Assembly (NCBI GenBank): GCA_001725355.1
Contig: MEGD01000043.1
Coordinates: 1-35,501, forward strand
From: Novosphingobium sp. SCN 66-18
GTDB lineage: Bacteria; Pseudomonadota; Alphaproteobacteria; Sphingomonadales; Sphingomonadaceae
DNA length: 35,501 nucleotides
Direction: 5' to 3'
Part shown: positions 1 through 6,315 of the stretch, piece after piece
Layout of the letters: each line of letters begins with the position of its first letter
Position numbering within the stretch: position 1 is the first letter of the stretch
Made by a program: the position numbers and the translations under genes
The notes under the pieces: generated by a model
Told to the model about the DNA's origin: nothing
What the model saw: only the letters and a program-made list of their open reading frames with translations
The model's database searches: none

Positions 1-46
1 GCTCGATCAGCTCGGCGATCCGGTTTGCGGTTGCGGCGCGGTCCAT
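1..46 (-). CDS. 5' end of an unidentified gene, cut by the window edge
   Basis: An ATG on the minus strand (complement of 44-46) follows a GGAG ribosome-binding site at a normal distance and opens a frame reading MDRAATANRIAELIE before the window ends. Only 15 residues are visible, too few to identify a family. The 130 bases between it and the next gene hold a short GGGG-CAAG-CCCC hairpin near 62-75 and nothing else I can name. The start is plausible; the product is unknown. Confidence 0.5.
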   Translation of the reverse strand, partial: MDRAATANRIAELIE

Positions 47-176
47 CGGTATTCTCCACTGTGGGGCAAGCCCCCTGCCAGACGATTGCGGCTGAAAAGC
101 GGCCACGCGGTCCGCTTGTCAAGCCGGACCGACCTGTGTCATCCCCAGCCGCGATGCCGCATCAGGGGGAAATGCG

Positions 177-812
177 TTGAACCAGCCGTCGCCACCATCA
201 GTGGGAGTATCGGAGAAGGCGGGAGATAGCGGCACAGCGCAATCCGTTCGCACCACGCCGTCGCCATTGTCGCCTTCGGGTTTTTCCAACCACGCCATCC
301 ATCTCGTGCGCACCTCGCAGCAGATGAACCTCACGCTCAGCCAGATGGCGGATGCCAAGGCTTCGCTGCTGATGGGGGCCACCTTCCTGGTGTTCACCAT
401 CGCGGTCGGGCAGGCGAAAAGCGGAACGATGCCGTGGTCGCTGGGCGTGCTGGCGCTGTCCGCGTTCATTTCCGCGATGTGCGCGGTCTTCGCGGTCCTG
501 CCGTCGATCGGCGGGCCGGGCCGGGGCAAGACGGGCAAGGGCAAGATCGGCCATGCGTCGCCCAACAAGCTGTTCTTCGGCTATTTCACGCAGGTTCCGG
601 AAGACGAATGGATCGACAGCGTGCTCGATGAACTGCACGCCGATGAAACCGTGTTCCGCACGATGCTGCGCGACATCTACCAGAACGGGCAAGTCCTCCA
701 GCGCAAGAAGTACCGCTTCCTTGGCTATGCCTATCGCGTGTTCATGGTCGGCCTGTGCCTGACGGTCGTGACGTTCGCGATCGAGCACCTGCGCGCCTAC
801 GTGCCCTCCTGA
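177..812 (+). CDS. Orphan PycTM-like (DUF5706) membrane protein
   Basis: The 211-residue protein resembles the PycTM (Pycsar effector, formerly DUF5706) family. A polar, Pro/Ser-rich N-terminus of about 40 residues is followed by a conserved-looking block NLTLSQMADAKASLLMGA (51-68). Likely membrane segments lie at 61-79, 87-108 and 184-203. PNKLFFGYF (129-137) and a C-terminal block with DIYQNGQVLQRKKYRFL precede the last segment. In Pycsar defence, a pyrimidine cyclase makes cCMP or cUMP on phage infection and a PycTM effector disrupts the inner membrane. No cyclase gene lies nearby, so a defence role is only inference; many such proteins in sphingomonads may be housekeeping. The start is TTG, chosen because AGGGGGA (164-170) lies six bases upstream; an ATG at 172 meets a stop at once. 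It converges on divK with a 10-base gap. Confidence 0.75.
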   Translation: MNQPSPPSVGVSEKAGDSGTAQSVRTTPSPLSPSGFSNHAIHLVRTSQQMNLTLSQMADAKASLLMGATFLVFTIAVGQAKSGTMPWSLGVLALSAFISAMCAVFAVLPSIGGPGRGKTGKGKIGHASPNKLFFGYFTQVPEDEWIDSVLDELHADETVFRTMLRDIYQNGQVLQRKKYRFLGYAYRVFMVGLCLTVVTFAIEHLRAYVPS

Positions 813-822
813 CAGGGCCGGC

Positions 823-1185
823 TCACACCAGCTTGTTCACCGCCGCCATGAACGGGCCGATCGATACCGGCTTGGCGAGGTAGCCTTCGGCACCGGCTTC
901 GCGGATGCGTTCCTCGTCGCCCTTGCCGGCATAGGCGGTCACGGCCAGCACCGGGATCGTGCGCAGTTCGGAGTCGCCTTTCAGCGCCTCGATCAGTTCC
1001 AGGCCCGAAACGTTGGGCAGCTGGATGTCCATGATCACGAGGTTGGGGACGAACAGGCGGGTCCGCTCGATCGCCTCGCGCCCGTCGGCGACGGGCTCGA
1101 CCGTGAAGCCGTTGGCCTTCAGCAGGTCGCAGAACAGCTTGCGATTGAGGTCGTTGTCCTCGACAACCAGAATTCTTTTTGCCAC
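823..1185 (-). CDS. divK: Single-domain response regulator DivK
   Basis: A 120-residue stand-alone receiver domain. The acidic pair is E9-D10, the phosphoacceptor is D53 in LVIMDIQLP, T83-A84 follow in AVTAY, and K105 lies in AKP. There is no output domain. In Caulobacter, DivK is shuttled between phosphorylated states by DivJ and PleC and controls DivL/CckA signalling, hence CtrA activity and cell-cycle progression. The length, the MAKRILVVEDNDLNRKLF opening and the neighbouring DUF3572 gene all fit alphaproteobacterial DivK. The start is GTG with GAGGG just upstream. It is transcribed divergently from the DUF3572-led operon. Another CheY-like single receiver is the main alternative. Confidence 0.88.
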   Translation of the reverse strand: MAKRILVVEDNDLNRKLFCDLLKANGFTVEPVADGREAIERTRLFVPNLVIMDIQLPNVSGLELIEALKGDSELRTIPVLAVTAYAGKGDEERIREAGAEGYLAKPVSIGPFMAAVNKLV

Positions 1186-1296
1186 TGAGCCCTCGGGTGC
1201 GAGCGCCGGAAGCCGGCTGCGCCGTTGACCCTGTATTGACCCGGAAAGGCCCTGACAATCATTCGTGAACCCGCCCCGGCTTCAGATGCGCAGACG

Positions 1297-1524
1297 GTGG
1301 CCTTGCGGGCGCTGGGCTGGGTGCTTGCGGATGGTGGCCGGGCCGACCGGTTCCTGGCGCTGACGGGGCTGACTCCCGAAGCCCTGCGCGCCGGGCTCGG
1401 CGATTCCAGCGTGCTGGGCGCGGTGATGGATTTTCTCGCCAACCATGAATCGGACCTTGTCGCGGCGGCGGAAGCACTCGACATTGCGCCTGAAGCCCTT
1501 GCCGCCATCCGGGAGAAATTGTGA
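1297..1524 (+). CDS. DUF3572 family protein
   Basis: A small acidic, helical protein (75 residues from GTG 1297) matching DUF3572, with the familiar order ALRALGWVLAD, RFLALTGLTPEALRAGL, VLDFL-like and HESDLVAAAEAL. Function is unknown; members sit beside divK in many alphaproteobacteria. The start is uncertain. The frame is open back to a stop at 1237-1239, and the only strong Shine-Dalgarno (GGAAAGG, 1243-1249) points to a non-ATG codon such as ATT 1261, which would add REPAPASDAQT to the N-terminus. Its TGA overlaps the ATG of the next gene by one base, so the two are probably translationally coupled. Confidence 0.75.
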   Translation: MALRALGWVLADGGRADRFLALTGLTPEALRAGLGDSSVLGAVMDFLANHESDLVAAAEALDIAPEALAAIREKL

Positions 1525-2153
1525 TGAGCCGCCCGCTGATCATCAGCGATTGCGATGAAGTGCTGCTGCACATGGTTGCGCCCTACAAGGAATGGCTGGC
1601 CGAACGGCACGGCATCGATTTCGCCATGCAGAGCAACGATTTCGGCAAGGCCATGCGCTATGCCGATGGCGGGTATGTGGAACCGGCCGAGATCTGGCGC
1701 CTGCTCAACCTGTTCTTCGATACCGAGATGTACCGGCAGCAGCCGATCGCGGGCGCGGTGGACGGCGTCAACGCGCTGGCCGAACATGCCGATGTCGTGA
1801 TCCTTACCAACCTTGGCGATCACCGGCGCGAAGATCGCGCGCGGCAGTTGCGCGATGTGGGCATCCATGCGCGGGTCTTCACCAACACCGGTCCGAAGGG
1901 GCCGGCGCTCAAGGCGATTCTCGACGAATACCGGCCGGAACGCGCGGTGTTCATCGATGATCTGCCGCAACACCACGGATCGGTCGCGGAACTCGCGCCG
2001 CATGTCGCGCGGCTGCACTTGTGCGGAGAGCCGATGCTGGCCCCCCATATCGACTGCGCGCATCAGCAGGGGCACGCGCACGCCCGGATCGACGAATGGT
2101 CCGCCGCGCTGCCCTGGCTGATGGCGCGAATTCATGGAGCGAATGATGACTGA
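1524..2153 (+). CDS. HAD-superfamily hydrolase
   Basis: A 209-residue haloacid-dehalogenase-fold phosphatase. Motif I is ISDCDEVLL, with D9 as nucleophile and D11 as general acid/base. Motif II is the Thr in ILTNLGD. Motif IV is VFIDDLPQH, whose Asp pair would bind Mg2+. A helical cap lies between motifs I and II. The substrate cannot be told from sequence; small phosphorylated metabolites are typical. The start is the ATG overlapping the upstream stop (TGATG); a GTG at 1521 would add one residue. The gene overlaps the RidA gene downstream, placing it in the overlapped run 1297-4488. Confidence 0.82.
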   Translation: MSRPLIISDCDEVLLHMVAPYKEWLAERHGIDFAMQSNDFGKAMRYADGGYVEPAEIWRLLNLFFDTEMYRQQPIAGAVDGVNALAEHADVVILTNLGDHRREDRARQLRDVGIHARVFTNTGPKGPALKAILDEYRPERAVFIDDLPQHHGSVAELAPHVARLHLCGEPMLAPHIDCAHQQGHAHARIDEWSAALPWLMARIHGANDD

Positions 2154-2613
2154 TGCCGTTGCCGCGAAGATCGCCGAACTGGGCTTCGCGCTTCCCCAAG
2201 CCGCCGCGCCGGTTGCGGCCTATGTGCCGACGGTCGAGATCGGGGGGCTGCTGCACGTGTCGGGCCAGTTGCCGTTCGTCGATGGCAAGCTGGTGACCGG
2301 GCGGCTGGGCGAGGATGTCTCGCTGGAACAGGGCGTCGCCGCGGCGCAGGCCTGCGGTCTGATGCTGCTGGCACAGGTCAAGGCGGCGCTGGGTTCGCTC
2401 GATCGCGTGGAGCGCGTCGTCAAGCTGGGCGCGTTCATCAATTCCGCCGGGACGTTCACCGATCAGCCGAAGGTCGCCAATGGCGCGTCCGAACTGATGG
2501 TCGCCGTGTTCGGAGACATTGGCCGCCACGCGCGCAGCGCCGTTGGCGTCCCCGTCCTGCCGCTGGGCGCGGCCGTGGAAGTCGATGCTGTATTTGCTGT
2601 TCGCCCTGCTTGA
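2146..2613 (+). CDS. RidA/YjgF family enamine/imine deaminase
   Basis: A 155-residue RidA-family protein of the slightly longer subgroup. The fold is marked by GGLLHVSGQLPF, LEQGVAAAQACGLMLLAQVKAALGS and the C-terminal RHARSAVGVPVLPLGAAVEVDAVFAV. The Arg of ARSAVGV matches the substrate-carboxylate-binding arginine of active RidA proteins. RidA hydrolyses reactive 2-aminoacrylate and similar enamines from PLP enzymes; members of this subgroup are often annotated only as RidA family. Of the clustered in-frame ATGs (2134, 2143, 2146), 2146 is best placed behind GGAG at 2136-2139. The 5' end overlaps the HAD gene by 8 bases and the 3' end overlaps the next gene by 29. Confidence 0.85.
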   Translation: MTDAVAAKIAELGFALPQAAAPVAAYVPTVEIGGLLHVSGQLPFVDGKLVTGRLGEDVSLEQGVAAAQACGLMLLAQVKAALGSLDRVERVVKLGAFINSAGTFTDQPKVANGASELMVAVFGDIGRHARSAVGVPVLPLGAAVEVDAVFAVRPA

Positions 2614-3361
2614 CCGCTGGCTCGTCCCCGTTCCGCCGACGGAACGGGTCGGCTGGCTGCGCGGGCGCGTCTATGCCCATCGCGGTCTGCACCGCGCGGG
2701 CGTGCCGGAAAACTCGCTCGCCGCCTTCGCGCTCGCCATCGAGCACGGGCTGGGGATCGAATGCGATGTGCAGCGCACCAGCGATGGCCAGGCGATGGTG
2801 TTCCATGACTGGGATCTCGATCGCCTGACCGACGCCGCCGGCGCGGTCATTGACCACAGTTCCACCCAGCTTGGCGCGATCGCGCTGAGCGGTGCCGAAG
2901 GGGAACACATTCCCACCCTGCGCCAGATGCTCGACCTGGTCGCCGGGCGCGCGCCGCTGCTGATCGAGATCAAGTCGCGCCGCGATCTGCGCGTGGCGCC
3001 GTTGTGCCTGGCGGTGCGCCGGGTGCTGGAAGGCTATCGCGGCGATGTCGCGGTGATGAGCTTCGACCCACGCGTGCCGGCGTGGTTCCGCCGCTATTCG
3101 CCGCACATCGTCCATGGCCTTGTCGTGACCGAGGAAGGGCGCCGGACCCTGTTCGCGCGCGCGCGGCGGCATCTGGCGCTGTGGCACGGCAAGCCGCAGT
3201 TCCTGGCCTATGACGTGCGCGATCTGCCCAGCCGCTTCGCCGAGCTCCAGCGCCGCCGGGGTCTGCCGGTGCTGACCTGGACGGTGCGCTCGCCCGAACT
3301 CGCGGAAAAGGCGTCTGCCCATGCCGACGCTCCGATCGCGGAGGGCGCGGGCCTGTCGTGA
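2585..3361 (+). CDS. ugpQ: Glycerophosphodiester phosphodiesterase
   Basis: A 258-residue GDPD TIM-barrel enzyme that would hydrolyse glycerophosphodiesters to sn-glycerol 3-phosphate and an alcohol. Visible catalytic and metal motifs are YAHRG near the N-terminus, VPENSLAAF, GIECDVQRTSDGQAMVFHD (the E-x-D pair and downstream His), and LLIEIKS. A short hydrophobic start, MLYLLFALLDRWL, looks more like a membrane-facing helix than a cleavable signal. The ATG lies within the 3' end of the RidA gene (29-base overlap) behind GGAAG. The stop overlaps the next GTG by four bases. The ugpQ symbol reflects family membership only. Confidence 0.87.
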   Translation: MLYLLFALLDRWLVPVPPTERVGWLRGRVYAHRGLHRAGVPENSLAAFALAIEHGLGIECDVQRTSDGQAMVFHDWDLDRLTDAAGAVIDHSSTQLGAIALSGAEGEHIPTLRQMLDLVAGRAPLLIEIKSRRDLRVAPLCLAVRRVLEGYRGDVAVMSFDPRVPAWFRRYSPHIVHGLVVTEEGRRTLFARARRHLALWHGKPQFLAYDVRDLPSRFAELQRRRGLPVLTWTVRSPELAEKASAHADAPIAEGAGLS

Positions 3362-4488
3362 GCGTCACCGCGCGCATCCACCATTCCGTCAGCGAAATCG
3401 CGGCCGGCGATTGGGACCGGCTGGCGGGCGGCGGCAATCCGTTCACCGCGCACACTTTCCTGTCGCTGCTGGAGGAATCGGGCAGCGTCGGCGGGCGCAG
3501 CGGCTGGTCGCCGCTGCCGGTGGTGATCGAGGACGAGGCCGGCCGGCCGGCGGCGGCGATGCCCGCCTATCTCAAGGCGCACAGCCAGGGCGAATACGTG
3601 TTCGATCACAGCTGGGCCGATGCCTGGCAGCGCGCGGGCGGCAGCTATTACCCGAAGCTCCAGATCAGCGTGCCGTTCACGCCCGCCACCGGGCCGCGCC
3701 TGCTGCTGGGGGACCGGCCCGACCTCGCGCCCTCGCTGCTGCGCGTGGCCGAGCGGTTGTGCGAAAGCAACGAACTGTCGTCCGCCCACGCCACGTTCAT
3801 CGAACCGGCCCAGTTGCCGCTGTTCGAGGAGGCGGGCTGGCTGCTGCGGTCCGACATCCAGTTCCATTGGGAAAACCGGGGCTATGCCTCGTTCGATGAT
3901 TTCCTGGCCGCGCTGTCGTCGCGCAAGCGCAAGGACATCCGCAAGGAACGCGCGGCGGCTCGGCAGGGCGTGGAGATCCGGGCACTGACCGGCGACGCGC
4001 TGCGGCCCGAACACTGGGATGCCTTCTGGCAGTTCTATCAGGATACCGGCGCGCGCAAGTGGGGCCGGCCCTATCTGACCCGGTATGCGTTCGATCTGAT
4101 GGGCGATCGCATGGCCGATCGGGTGCTGCTGGTGCTGGCCTTTCTCGACGGGCAGGCCGTGGCCGGGGCGCTCAATTTCATCGGCGCGGAAGCGCTCTAC
4201 GGCCGTTACTGGGGCGCGATCGTCGACAGGCCGTTCCTGCATTTCGAGCTGTGCTATTATCAGGCGATCGACGCGGCGATCGCGCTGGGCCTCGGCAGGG
4301 TGGAGGCGGGGGCGCAGGGCCAGCACAAGCTGGCGCGCGGCTACGAGCCGGTGCGCACGTGGTCGGCCCACTACATCGTGGATCCGGGATTTCGGGCCGC
4401 CGTCGCCGATTTTCTCGAACGGGAACGGCAGGGCGTGGCGCAGGACCAGCTGACGCTGGGCGAACACACGCCTTTCAGAAAAGGATAG
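3358..4488 (+). CDS. FemAB-like (DUF482) GNAT acyltransferase
   Basis: A 376-residue protein of the PF04339/DUF482 family, a double-GNAT fold related to FemAB peptidyltransferases. Typical blocks are NPFTAHTFLSLLEESGSV near the N-terminus, PAYLKAHSQGEYVFDHSWADA, YYPKLQISVPFTPATGPRLL, SRKRKDIRKERAAA in the middle and GRVEAGAQGQHKLARGY towards the end. Substrates of this group are not established. The GTG start overlaps the GDPD stop (GTGA), so this is the last cistron of the overlapped five-gene run. It converges on the Sel1 gene; the 42-base gap contains a GC hairpin. Confidence 0.85.
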   Translation: MSVTARIHHSVSEIAAGDWDRLAGGGNPFTAHTFLSLLEESGSVGGRSGWSPLPVVIEDEAGRPAAAMPAYLKAHSQGEYVFDHSWADAWQRAGGSYYPKLQISVPFTPATGPRLLLGDRPDLAPSLLRVAERLCESNELSSAHATFIEPAQLPLFEEAGWLLRSDIQFHWENRGYASFDDFLAALSSRKRKDIRKERAAARQGVEIRALTGDALRPEHWDAFWQFYQDTGARKWGRPYLTRYAFDLMGDRMADRVLLVLAFLDGQAVAGALNFIGAEALYGRYWGAIVDRPFLHFELCYYQAIDAAIALGLGRVEAGAQGQHKLARGYEPVRTWSAHYIVDPGFRAAVADFLERERQGVAQDQLTLGEHTPFRKG

Positions 4489-4492
4489 CGGT

Positions 4493-4506
4493 CCGGCGCG
4501 TGCCGG
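4493..4506. terminator. Short GC hairpin between convergent genes
   Basis: CCGGC, loop GCGT, GCCGG form a 5-bp stem in the 42-base gap between two convergent stops. There is no T tract on either side, so intrinsic termination is not proven; position is the main argument. Confidence 0.3.
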
Positions 4507-4530
4507 CCGAAAGACCCGGTGGAAGGTCGG

Positions 4531-4884
4531 TCAGGCGGCGCGGCGGCTGGAGGCGCGGATCCATTCGCGCGCGCGGCGTTGCGCTTCGGCGATTTCGCGC
4601 GCGGTCATTTCCTCGGAGATGTCGGCGCGGCACTGCGCGGCATCGTCATGACCGCCCACCGCGGCAAGGTTGAACCACTTGTGCGCTTCGATCAGATCGC
4701 ATTCCACGCCGTGGCTGCCCGTCGAAAAGGCCACGCCCAGGTCGAACAGTGCGTTGGTGTCCCCTTGCGCGGCGGCGGCGAGGCAGGTTGCCACCAGAAG
4801 GTCGGCGCCTTCGTGCAGACCGGCATTTTCGGCGTATGTCATGGCCGCGTCATCGGCGACCAGCTTGATCCAGGCTTGTCCCAT
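4531..4884 (-). CDS. Small Sel1-repeat protein
   Basis: A 117-residue protein with one or two Sel1-like (TPR-type) repeats, best seen in ALFDLGVAFSTGSHGVECDLIEAHKWFNLAAVGGHDDAAQ (roughly 45-84), where spaced A, G, W and A residues match the Sel1 consensus. The C-terminus is a charged helix. Proteins like this are widespread in alphaproteobacteria and presumably act as interaction scaffolds, but no partner can be named. No signal peptide is present, so it is probably cytoplasmic. The ATG is preceded by CGGGGG about nine bases upstream. It is a single-gene unit facing away from dksA. Confidence 0.75.
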   Translation of the reverse strand: MGQAWIKLVADDAAMTYAENAGLHEGADLLVATCLAAAAQGDTNALFDLGVAFSTGSHGVECDLIEAHKWFNLAAVGGHDDAAQCRADISEEMTAREIAEAQRRAREWIRASSRRAA

Positions 4885-5189
4885 TTACCAATACCCCCGG
4901 TTGAAATCCAAGTTATCCGGGCCTTTCATGGGTCCCGGCGTGTCAGACAGTCACCAAGTTTGCTCAACAAATGGTTAACGTCGGGATGGGGCGGCTCCGG
5001 AAAACCTGCCAAAACGGCGATTTCTGACGCTTTGGCGTTCTGCCGGGCTTCAACTTCCTTGTGCCATCACCCGCATGGAATGGCTTGTGCCGGTTCCGGG
5101 CGGCTCCTATAGGGCGCCACAAACCGGGAACGCGCGATGCGTCGCGGCGATTGCCGGTCGGGTCGGAAGGCGTTTATCTGGAGGGCCGG
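4885..5189. other. Intergenic region between the Sel1 gene and dksA
   Basis: About 305 bases with no convincing gene. It separates divergent genes, so it should carry both promoters. The only promoter I can propose is the dksA candidate at 5085-5113. The part near 4890-4980 is comparatively AT-rich and may hold the Sel1 gene promoter. I see no strong repeat or RNA structure. Confidence 0.6.
5085..5113 (+). promoter_or_regulatory. Possible housekeeping promoter for dksA
   Basis: TTGTGC (5085-5090), a 17-base spacer and TATAGG (5108-5113) resemble a sigma-70 promoter with weak -35 and fair -10 elements. It would start transcription about 70 bases before the dksA ATG. This is pattern matching only. 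Confidence 0.35.
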
Positions 5190-5648
5190 ATGGCTGGCGT
5201 TTTGAGTGACGAGATTGACGTTCTGGCCAAGGCTCGCCGGGCCATGCCGGGTGATTACGTTCCCAGTGATGACGAACCCTATATGGGCGAGGCGCAGCTG
5301 GACTATTTCCGCCGCCTGCTGCTCGAATGGAAGAAATCGATCCTTTCCGCGTCGGCTGGCACGCTTTCCGCGTTGCAGGACGGACCGTTGCGCGAACCCG
5401 ATCTCAACGATCGCGCATCGAGCGAGACCGATTGGGGCATCGAACTGCGCACGCGCGATCGCCAGCGCAAGCTGATCGCCAAGATCGATTCCGCGATGCG
5501 CCGGATTGACGAAGGCGAATACGGTTTCTGCGAGGTGACCGGCGAGCCGATCGGCCTGGGGCGCCTGATCGCCCGTCCGATCGCGACGATGACGGTGGAG
5601 GCGCAGGAAGCGCATGAACGCCGGGAAAAAATCTCGCGCGATATGTGA
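5190..5648 (+). CDS. dksA: RNA polymerase-binding regulator DksA (non-zinc type)
   Basis: A 152-residue DksA/TraR-family protein that would enter the RNA polymerase secondary channel and act with ppGpp on rRNA and amino-acid promoters. The coiled-coil tip is intact: PDLNDRASSETD keeps the D-x-x-D-x-A pattern. The C-terminal zinc-finger region is GFCEVTGEPIGLGRL then ATMTVEAQEAHERRE. Only C114 remains; the other three canonical cysteines are replaced by Thr, Thr/Val-type and Ala positions, so no Cys4 zinc site can form. Alphaproteobacterial DksA proteins are often of this type. The start is ATG 5190 behind GGAGGG (5180-5185); the open frame upstream lacks family resemblance. Confidence 0.9.
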   Translation: MAGVLSDEIDVLAKARRAMPGDYVPSDDEPYMGEAQLDYFRRLLLEWKKSILSASAGTLSALQDGPLREPDLNDRASSETDWGIELRTRDRQRKLIAKIDSAMRRIDEGEYGFCEVTGEPIGLGRLIARPIATMTVEAQEAHERREKISRDM

Positions 5649-5772
5649 TCAAACCTTTCCGCCACGGTCCATGAATAGTGTCCGGAAATGGCACGTTTGC
5701 TTGGTTAATCGGGGCGCCTTTAACGGTTTCTTTGCCACATCTGTATAGGACGTGGAGAGGGAATCATGCGAT

Positions 5773-6213
5773 GTGTCCAAGGGTGCCGGCTCGGTATCCA
5801 GTACGGAGCATTTTCGGCGGTTTGCAGGGATGATCGGTTTCGCCGTGACAGAGCTTGAGCATCGTCAGATCGGGCGCGACAGCCTGTTCCTTATGGCGGA
5901 TCTGCGTCTTGACGGCGTGGATGGCGAACACAAGGTCAAGGTGCGCAACCTTTCGGCTGGCGGGATGATGGCCGAAGGCAACGTCCGCGTGGTTGTCGGG
6001 AAACGGCTGGAAGTGAACCTGCGCAATCTGGGCTGGGTCGAAGGCGTCGTCGCCTGGATTCAGGAAAACCGCTTCGGCATCGCCTTCGTCGAGGACATCG
6101 ATCCCAAGGTGGTGCGCGCCACCGCCTCCGGTCCCACGGCGGACGAACTGACGCCCCGCTTCGTGCGACCGCCGCTGCCGACGCATGAGCGCGGCCGGAT
6201 GCGCAAGATCTGA
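5773..6213 (+). CDS. PilZ-domain protein
   Basis: A protein of about 146 residues with a PilZ domain, the usual bacterial receptor for cyclic di-GMP. The two ligand motifs are visible: RQIGR (R-x-x-x-R), then RNLSAGGM, an N-x-S-x-x-G version of the D/N-x-S-x-x-G motif, about 30 residues later. The segment VEGVVAWIQENRFGIAFVEDID completes the beta-barrel, and a short basic tail follows. There is no other output domain, so it presumably acts through a partner. The start is uncertain: GTG 5773 lies about ten bases after GGAGAGGGA; GTG 5752 and ATG 5830 are in the same frame. The 100-odd bases upstream hold no recognisable operator. Confidence 0.8.
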   Translation: MSKGAGSVSSTEHFRRFAGMIGFAVTELEHRQIGRDSLFLMADLRLDGVDGEHKVKVRNLSAGGMMAEGNVRVVVGKRLEVNLRNLGWVEGVVAWIQENRFGIAFVEDIDPKVVRATASGPTADELTPRFVRPPLPTHERGRMRKI

Positions 6214-6315
6214 GTGGTATCGGCGTCCCGTGCCAATTGGCGTTCTGCGCCATGCGCACATTTCTCGGCTTTCACCGCTGACCACCTGATTGCCTTCTGC
6301 TAGGTCGGTATTGAA

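Noticed and set aside
1-1200. A complete Pycsar defence pair
   Set aside because: Only the effector-like gene is present; the partner on the other side is divK, a receiver domain and not a cyclase.
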